Positions 57,202-64,000 of a stretch of DNA of 64,000 bases are shown one piece after another. Location: the NCBI GenBank assembly GCA_025024175.1, contig QCXZ01000086.1, positions 12,118,245 to 12,182,244 of the forward strand, written 5' to 3'. The translations under genes were made by a program, and so were the position numbers. Source of the stretch: Rhyzopertha dominica. Lineage: Eukaryota > Arthropoda > Insecta > Coleoptera > Bostrichidae. Each line of letters begins with the position of its first letter. The first letter of the stretch is position 1. The notes beneath the pieces were generated by a model. The model was given only the letters and a program-made list of their open reading frames with translations. It had not been told where the DNA came from and did not search any database.

Positions 57202-60162
57202 TTACATTTCAAAATATTCTTGAAGACTATAAGGCTCTAGTTCAACTAACAATTTTTTAATACATTTCTTAAAATTCACAAATCCATTTATGGTCTTAAC
57301 ATTATAAGGCAACTTATTAAATACTCTAATAGACATGTAATGTGGGCTTTTTTCTGTGACTGTTAATCGATGTGCAGGATATGCAATATTAGCGGTTCTG
57401 GTATCATAATACAGACTTGATAAATTTCTAAATGTTTCTTTGCTTCTAAAACATGATATAAGACATTCATAAATGTATAATCCATACACTGTCATAATAT
57501 TAAGACCCCTGAATTGCCCTCTGCAAGATTCAGAATATTTTAATCTTTTAATAAATCTGATGGTTCTTTTTTGAATTACAAATACTTTATGTACATTGCT
57601 GCTTTTACCCCAAAAAATAACTCCATACCGCAACAGGGATTCAAAGTTAGCACAATATATTATTCTAAGAGTCTCAATATCCATATACTTGGCCAATGTT
57701 TTGAAAGCAAAGTTAACTTTATTTAATTTAGTACACAGTCTGTTTATATGTGTCTGCCATTCGAGAAACTCGTCAATTTCCATACCTAAAAACCCACAAT
57801 CACTAACCAGCGGTAACTGTGTGTCATGCGAAATGGACAGTGTAAAATCGTCACTGATTTGCAGACAAGACTGTCTAGTACGAAACAAAATCGCCTTGGT
57901 TTTATTTTTATTTAGCACCAACTGATTACTTTCGAACCACTTGCTTATCTCCTTAAAAGCAGTCTTGCAAGCAGATACAGTACTCTCAAGGGAATTTCCA
58001 CTAATCAACACATTTGTGTCATCTGCATAATTCACTACTGAAAAATTTGACGATATCTGTACTATGTCATTAATATAAACCAAAAAAAAAAGTGGTCCCA
58101 ACACGCTACCTTGGGGTATACCCTGAGTTATTATTTCTGGCTTTGATATTGCACTTATGCATTCTTTTCTAATAATTACCATTTGTTTCCTATCCGTGAG
58201 ATAAGATCTTACCCACTCCTGAGCTTTACCTCTAATACCATATTTTTCTAATTTATATAATAAGTAATTATGATTAATACAGTCATAAGCTTTCGACAAA
58301 TCTAGAAATAAGCCAATTGAAAGGTTTTTATTTTCTAACTCTTGCAAAATTGTCTGAGTAAACTGATAAATTGCTGTAGTCGTCGACCGACCCTTCATGT
58401 AACCATGTTGGAATTTATTCAAAATACTGCATTTATTTAAGAAATGTAATATTCTATTAAGAAAAACTGTTTCAAAAATTTTAGAAAAACCTGTCAGTAT
58501 ACTTACGGGGCGATAATTATCAAATAACTGTGAGTCACCTTTCTTAAGGAGTGGCTTAATTAATGCAGATTTAATTTGAGTTGGAACAATACCATATTTA
58601 AAAGAATTATTAATTATGTAACCAAGAATCTCTGCTACTGCTGGAATACAATATTTGACTATTGAACTAGGTACATCATCAACACCACTACTATGTTTAT
58701 TCTTCAGTTTACTAGCTGTACTAAGCAATTCAGCGGTCGTTACAGGGTATAAGTACATACTTTGATCGTTTTCAACAATATTGCAATTAAAATTAACATT
58801 TTTTGAACTTTTTAATATATTAGGTACTATTTGCAATAGATATCGGTTGTAGTTATCAGCTATGTCCTCAACGTTCCCCTCAATTACACAATTTCCTTTA
58901 TTGCTAGTTTTTGCTAGTAACTCATTGCAAATTGTCCACATGCACTTAGCTTTATTATCTGCTTTTTTAACTCTATTTTTATAGTTATTCGAACGCTCCT
59001 TTAACAGCAATTTGTCGTATTCCTGCTTTGTTTCTTTATACATGTCTTTATAGGCCTTATTATTTAAGTACATAACAAACAAGATATCCAGCTTTTGTTT
59101 ACATTTAAGAATAATTTCACTACTTGGTGTTACGTTCTTACATACCTTAGTACTAACTCTCCTTTTAGGAAAGCGGTGCTCAAAAATTCGTTTAAAATTG
59201 TTCTGGAATAGTTGCCACTGTTGATTTACATCATTCATGTTTAATGAAAAAACATCGTCCCATTTCTGTTCAGATAAACTATTGAAAAACTCACTTTTAT
59301 TTCGCTCATTAAAATTTCTTTTGTATGTATATGTGACGAAGTTTTTCTTAAGCAACTCAAAAGAGACTCTCTGTGCTAAATGGTCTGAAATGTGAAAATT
59401 CAAAGTTATAGCTGAAAATTTCTTGCTGTTTGTAAAAATATTATCAATGCATGTACTAGTATTGTGTGTGATTCGCGTTGGTTCATATATAGTTCGGTAC
59501 ATTGAGAATGACTCCATAAGCGCAATTAAATCAGAACTTGCCTGAGAGGTTTTTTTTAAATCAATGTTATAATCACCGGCCAAAAAACAGATGTCACTTA
59601 TGTTGCACAGCTGCGCAAGTAGTTCTTCCAGTTTCTTAAGAAATAGGTCTATATTACCATTAGGAGGCCTATAAACGGAACTGATAACATAGCATTGTTT
59701 CTCAATATACACTTTGGTCACTGCACATTCAAATTCCCCCTTCAGAGACAGATTACACCAGTTTTTTCAACTGTGTTTTAGAGAACTTTTCACATACACC
59801 GCTGCACCTCCATGCTCACCCTCACCTCTACAAAAACTAGCCGATAGCGAAAAATTTTTAATCCCTAAAGTCATTAATTGTCTTTCACTTTGCCAGTGTT
59901 CAGTAATACAAAGAAATTCACATTCAGGATCTTGTTCCAATAATAGTTCCAAAGCTTCAATAGAGTTACTTAAAGATCTAACATTTTGATGGACAACACT
60001 AACCGTTCTATTTGAGTTTGTCTGCGTTTCTTTCGCTCCCAATTTCCTCTTGTTTACCGGGGTGGCCACGAAACAAATTGTTATCAAATCTGAACCTCCT
60101 GACCTTAATGTTACTGGGCCAAAAATCTGCTGTACTAATTTTGTCATTATGTATAAAATCAA
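57202..60162 (-). pseudogene. LINE ORF2 (endonuclease-reverse transcriptase) with one in-frame stop
   Basis: Two minus-strand segments, 60162-59767 and 59721-57202, are in the same frame, separated by a TGA at 59764-59766. The first has the endonuclease start (VVHQNVRSLSNSIEALELLL, FLCITEHW). The second has SSVYRPPNGNIDLFLKKL, FLAGDYNIDLK and ISDHLAQ (endonuclease). It continues with PLLKKGDSQLFDNYRPVSIL, FLDLSKAYDCINHNYLL, GIPQGSVLGPLFFLVYINDI and the catalytic YADD near residue 564 of this part, then the thumb and a C-terminal region ending YSLQEYFEM. All RT motifs are intact. Apart from the stop, which may be a consensus error, it could have been active recently. Confidence 0.92.
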
Positions 60163-61078
60163 ACCCGACTTGGAATGCCTTCAACTTTCCACGAGTCTCT
60201 AACTGAGGGCACACTACATCCTTAAGTTCTGGACACTCGGTAGTGATGTAATCTTTTACCATATCTGAAGTGGTGTTTGTCTCACAACCACCTACATATA
60301 TCCAGGCTTTCTTTATNGGGGCTTTCAGTATGCTCGTTTTTGTGTTTCTTCCTATGAGTGTATCTTTTTTATACTGATCACGCTGCTGTCTTTTTACTAA
60401 GGTAAAACCATCCTTGTCAATAATATCACTATTAACGTTAATGAGAGACCTCACAACATTCCCTTGTATACGCTCCATATCTTTTAGATTTTGCTTTTGA
60501 TTTACGATCGCCTTGCCTTCCGTGAGGGTTCCGGTAGTAATATTTACAGTTTTATTTTCGGTCAACACCTGACTGAATGTTTTTCTATTATTTGTGTCGT
60601 TCACCTTGTCTTTTTGTTGCTTATTTATTTCTTGCTGTAAAATCGTATTGTCACGTTGAACCTCCTTATCAAGACTTGCATTTTTGCATACTGATGAATG
60701 TGTCTCGTTCACAATCGAATTTAATGTGTCGACTACATTTAACAGTCTTATTTGCTCTTTTAGTATGCCGTTATTTTCACGAAGTTGTTCGATTATGATG
60801 TTTTTGTGTTCTATGATGCTCTTCAGATATTTAATCTCTTCGGACTGACTCAATGCTGTTGTAAATTCCTCAGAAGTGCCGTCTGCACCTTCAGTATGCA
60901 CTTCATTGGTGTCACAGCACTTTATCATCGATTCACTAACAAACTTAACTCTTTTTGCTACTCTTGCACAACTGAGATGGAATGTTGTGCCACATGCTAC
61001 ACACTTAGGACCTCTGTTCACCTCATTTTTACATTTTCCGCAGCGGAGAGACAAATGTGCATCTGCCTCGTCCGCCAT
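60008..61078 (-). CDS. LINE ORF1 (PHD-like zinc finger, coiled coil, RRM-like C-terminus)
   Basis: The 356-residue ORF begins MADEADAHLSLRCGKCKNEV. Cysteines at 13, 16, 26, 29 and 37 with His34 form a PHD-like zinc finger, common in CR1-group ORF1 proteins. A predicted coiled coil follows (about 78-115; EEIKYLKSIIEHKNIIIEQL), then a Lys/Thr-rich linker. The C-terminal domain (KKAWIYVGGCETNTTSDMVK ... VRRFRF) resembles the RRM-like domain of these proteins. Its end overlaps the start of ORF2. One X results from an n. It is likely an RNA-binding chaperone of the retrotransposon particle. Confidence 0.85.
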   Translation of the reverse strand: MADEADAHLSLRCGKCKNEVNRGPKCVACGTTFHLSCARVAKRVKFVSESMIKCCDTNEVHTEGADGTSEEFTTALSQSEEIKYLKSIIEHKNIIIEQLRENNGILKEQIRLLNVVDTLNSIVNETHSSVCKNASLDKEVQRDNTILQQEINKQQKDKVNDTNNRKTFSQVLTENKTVNITTGTLTEGKAIVNQKQNLKDMERIQGNVVRSLINVNSDIIDKDGFTLVKRQQRDQYKKDTLIGRNTKTSILKAXIKKAWIYVGGCETNTTSDMVKDYITTECPELKDVVCPQLETRGKLKAFQVGFDFIHNDKISTADFWPSNIKVRRFRFDNNLFRGHPGKQEEIGSERNADKLK

Positions 61079-61091
61079 CTTACATTAGTAA

Positions 61092-61390
61092 CTAGCCCCC
61101 CTCGCAATGATGAGCTTATAACTACTCAAGTAAGGTGGAGCTAGCTTTCTCTTTAGTGGAGCTAGCTGGAGCTAGCTCTGGGCAAGCTGGAGCTAGCTTT
61201 TGAAACAGATTTGAGGCCATGGCGAGGATAACGTTAAGTTAGCCCCCCCCGCAATGATGAGCTTATAACTACTCAAGTAAGGTGAAGCTAGCTTTCTCTT
61301 TAGTGGAGCTAGCTGGAGCTAGCTCAGGGCAATCTGGAGCAATGTTTTCAAAAAAATTGCTCAACATGGCGGAGCTAACTTAACGGACCC
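61092..61390. repeat. Right-arm tandem array, distal part and element terminus
   Basis: Two units and the terminal degenerate unit, ending GGAGCTAACTTAACGGACCC before the 9-bp duplication. Confidence 0.92.
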
Positions 61391-61429
61391 GTGGCACGCA
61401 GTGTAATAGCTCTTACAGTGTGCGCTGGT

Positions 61430-63510
61430 TATGGATGCATGAGGGAAAGGGGTTTCTCTCTTTCTATGCACTTAACGTTCGTAAGATAAATCAACCATAT
61501 GGCAATGCGTTTCGTCAATATTCTTAAGCATATCCTTGACCTGTTAATTTGGCGCTGTCAGTTCACAATGATATGCAATTTAATGCAATCCACGCCTAGG
61601 TGACTTTCTTCTGAACTTGCGTTCGTTAATCAAATCGACCATTTGTTGACATACTAGGGCAGTCTAACAGATAAATCTAATATTTTGTTATTGTAACAGT
61701 ACATTCCTTTATACACGAACGTTACGACACCATCAGTCTAGGGATATATTCTCCAAAAGCAACACACGCCAATCCGTCTTCCTCTGCACTTACATTCCGA
61801 AGATAAATCAACCATATGGCGATGAGTTTCGTCAATCGATCATTTGCTGGTACATTAAGGCAGTGTAAAAGATACATGTAATATTTTGTACTTGTAACTC
61901 TGTATCTCTTTATACTGTAATATTTTGTCCTTGTAACTGTGGATCCCTTTATATACGAACGTTACAACACTATGAATCTACGGATATATTCTCCAAAAGC
62001 AACACACACCAATCATTTTCCTCAGCAGCAGCAGCCTTGGCACCATCAGTTCACAATGATATACCATTTCATGCAATACACCCCTATAGTGACTTTCTTC
62101 TAACTTGCGTTTGTTATTAAAATCGACCATTTGCTGTTACACTGGCACGATCTAGTATCTAATATTTTGTTATTTTAACGCTACTGCCCTTTATACACGA
62201 ACGTTACAATACTATCGGTCTACGGATATATTCTCTAAAAGCAAACCCACCTTCCTCAGCACTTACTTCGTAAGATAAATCAACCATATTGTCGCGCCCT
62301 GGGGTTTAGGGTGCGCGCTGTTTGCGTTGCCGAAGATTAGAACCTGTAACAGAACTTGGGATAAGGGCAGGAGTGATACGACTTAGGTCGCTTTAACATA
62401 ATTTATTAACAGAAAAATAAATATGTAAACAAACATAGGTTGAACACAGGTTGTGAAGTAAGTAGTAAAACATTAATAAAGACAAAAGTAATCAAACAAA
62501 CATTGTTGGGACTTACATTGTTGTTCGAGGGTCAGCTCCTGTCTGGGGGTCTTCGAGTCTAAAGTATTAGATTGGTTTATGATTGATTATTTTCACTATT
62601 TATACTAGAATAAGCGCATACGTCACATAGATCGTACAACGCGTAAACTGCTGAACTAGCGCATAATCCGCCGTTCACGGGAAGTGTATTAAACATAAAA
62701 ATGCTGATACTGACGTTAACAATGAAGTGAACTAAGAATTATAGTTGAATTCAATAGAAATAAATTGGAAAATATTCTCTGTTTAACATTATTTTAGTCA
62801 AAGTTGTTAAGCATATCCTTATGCCCTATGAATTTGGAACCGTCAGTTCACAATAATATGCAATTTAATGCAATACATTCCAAATGACTTTGTTCTGAAC
62901 TTTCAGTTCGTTAATCAAATTGACCTTTTGTTGATACACTAGAGCGGTCTAACAGATAAATCTAATATTTTGTCATTCTAACTCTATATCCCTTTATACA
63001 CGAACGTTACAACACTATCGGTCTACGGATATATTCACTAAAAGCACAGGCCAACACATCTTGCTCAGCATGTTGTACGTTCGTAAGTTAAACAACCACT
63101 CACAATTATACGTTATGCCAATGTTGCTTAGCATCTCCTTATGCCCTGCAAAATTAGCACCGTCAGTTCAAAATATACGCTATATAATACAATATATGCC
63201 TTGTGACGTCCCTCTGAACTTGTGTTGTTTAATTAAATCAACTTTTGTTGAAACACTAAGACAGTCAGCAGATAAATTGAACATTAAGCGATTGTAAATT
63301 GGTAACTCTATGCACGGAGGCTTTATACACTCGTATGGATATACGAGTATTCCCCAAAAGCCTACCCATCTTTCTCAGCACTTACGTGAGTAAAATAAGC
63401 AACCATTTGGCGATAAGTTTATCCAATGTTGCTTAGGGTCTATNTATGCCCGGAGGAATTGGACGCGTCATTTCAAAATAATACGTTGNATAATGCAATA
63501 CATGCCTAGT
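61430..63510. repeat. Degenerate tandem array, about 310-bp unit
   Basis: Landmarks GGATATATTCTCCAAAAGC near 61743, 61982, 62224, 63026 and 63337; TACACGAACGTTACAACACT; AAGATAAATCAACCATATGG; and CACCGTCAGTTCACAATGAT. Units are diverged and some are shortened. One is split by the LTR-like insert at 62290-62788. Confidence 0.85.
62290..62788 (-). mobile_element. Probable solo LTR
   Basis: A 499-bp insertion breaks the tandem array. On the minus strand it starts TGTTAAACAGAG and ends GCGCGACA, with TG...CA borders. It contains TATAAATA (near 62610-62620) and AATAAA (near 62403) in the order expected for promoter and polyA signal. Flanks (ATAT and TTAT) do not form a clear target duplication, so this is moderate. 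Confidence 0.55.
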
Positions 63511-63915
63511 GANTTCTATTTGCTCTACAATTGTAATTTATATGCAATAGAATTATCCATTTTATTACAATTACAATTACATTTTCACAATTACATTCGA
63601 CAAAATTATTTGTAATATTTTCAATTTATGGGAAGTTTAAATCCGATTGCAAACCAGTAGGCAGGTAGATATTGAAAACCCCTTTTCAATAAGCATCCAT
63701 CGCAGTTCTTTAGCAAAACTTAATTTATTTGAATTAGTGTTAGTAGATCGATTAAAGCTTCCAATGATGTAGAACGCGTTTACGCTAAGAAATTTAATCA
63801 TACCCTGCAAGATGGAATTCAATAAACTATTTATAATGTATTAAAAATCAAACTATAGAATACAGTCAACAAATTAATCATACAAAACAACATAACAGTA
63901 TTACAATTATTACTC
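63510..63915. other. AT-rich region with ATTACAATTG-type short repeats
   Basis: 63515-63610 has several TTACAATTACA-like repeats in both orientations. A 61-codon minus-strand frame at 63637-63822 is not recognised. Confidence 0.4.
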
Positions 63916-63917
63916 TA

Positions 63918-64000
63918 CAGAGTCCACCACTAAGTTCCCAGGCTCGCATTTTGTAGTAGTATGTTGAGAAGGCGCTGATCCAACATGTAAAGAATTGATG
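63918..64000. mobile_element. CAGGGTCCGCCACC-family MITE (copy 3), cut by window end
   Basis: Starts after TA with CAGAGTCCACCACTAAGTTC and CCAGGCTCGCATTTT, matching the ends at 12045 and 25047. Confidence 0.75.

Larger units (their letters stand above)
57107..61091 (-). mobile_element. CR1/Jockey-like LINE nested in the foldback array
   Basis: Nearly full length, minus strand, with ORF1 then ORF2. The 3' end follows AATAAAGATTAC and a (TTA/CTA)n trinucleotide tail. The 5' end is just upstream of the ORF1 start. The array sequence broken at 57106 (AACGTTAAGTT) resumes at about 61092 (TAGCCCCCC), so the insertion is precise; any target duplication is short and imperfect. Confidence 0.9.
51384..61399. 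mobile_element. 9,998-bp foldback element with exact 9-bp TSD
   Basis: GTGGCACGC flanks the element at 51384-51392 and 61391-61399. The element (51393-61390) begins GGGTCCGTTAAGTTAGCTCC and ends with the exact complement. The inverted arms are very similar: left 51393-54323, right 54528-57106 plus 61092-61390 once the nested LINE is removed. About 200 bp in the middle are unpaired. The outer arms are tandem arrays. The inner arms carry a mirrored USP-like coding segment. The 9-bp duplication and repeat-built arms recall Drosophila FB elements, considered MULE-related. No transposase was found inside. Confidence 0.93.

Overview
This is a gene-poor, AT-rich, repeat-dominated eukaryotic window, almost certainly from an insect. 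Evidence: a conserved Par-6 PDZ exon with a standard splice acceptor, fragments resembling an insect gustatory receptor, GT-AG introns of 50-75 bp, and a mix of Tc1/mariner, hAT, Mutator-like (MULE), pogo, Penelope and non-LTR elements. The species cannot be read from the sequence. Scattered single n's are ambiguous consensus bases.

Layout. 1-5973 is a direct duplicate of 33663-38210. Both copies carry half or all of a large foldback element with decayed DDE-transposase coding, a gustatory-receptor-like pseudogene, a non-LTR fragment and the left end of a Tc1-like element. The first copy has since gained a hAT element (2544-3756, 8-bp TSD) and a 111-bp hairpin insert; the second copy preserves both empty sites. 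5849-7380 is a decayed Tc1-like element, and 7.4-9.5 kb a decayed Penelope-like reverse transcriptase. 9.5-12.8 kb is a nest of MITEs in a tandem repeat resembling an RTE-type tail. 13.4-17.9 kb holds two non-LTR elements head to head.

18.67-19.52 and 22.07-22.61 kb hold two related genes of an unrecognised cysteine-rich family built from a roughly 110-residue module (PxRW and PPGC motifs, terminal CxC). The downstream gene has an intact ORF once a 70-bp intron is removed; the upstream one is frameshifted. Between them lies a possible small multi-exon transcription unit.

24.3-36 kb is foldback elements, MITEs and a dead LINE. 39.3-41 kb holds a pogo/psq remnant and MITE copies. 41246-41625 is the terminal coding exon of par-6 on the plus strand. 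Earlier par-6 exons were not seen, so much or all of the left 41 kb may be one transposon-filled intron. A FLYWCH-type MULE lies immediately after the par-6 stop codon.

45.5-48.8 kb is palindromic TA-flanked elements. 49152-51352 is a MULE (exact 9-bp TSD) with a hAT (exact 8-bp TSD) inserted at its left edge. 51393-61390 is the outstanding feature: a 9,998-bp foldback element with exact 9-bp TSDs. Its arms end in tandem GCTAGCTCC-rich repeats, and its centre carries two inverted, nearly identical copies of a USP-like (peptidase C19 His-box) coding segment. A nearly intact CR1/Jockey-like LINE is nested in its right arm. 61.4-63.5 kb is a degenerate tandem array interrupted by a likely solo LTR.

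Apart from par-6, the possible receptor remnants and the cysteine-rich genes, nearly everything here is transposon-derived. The nested insertions with recognisable target duplications allow a relative history of the locus to be read.
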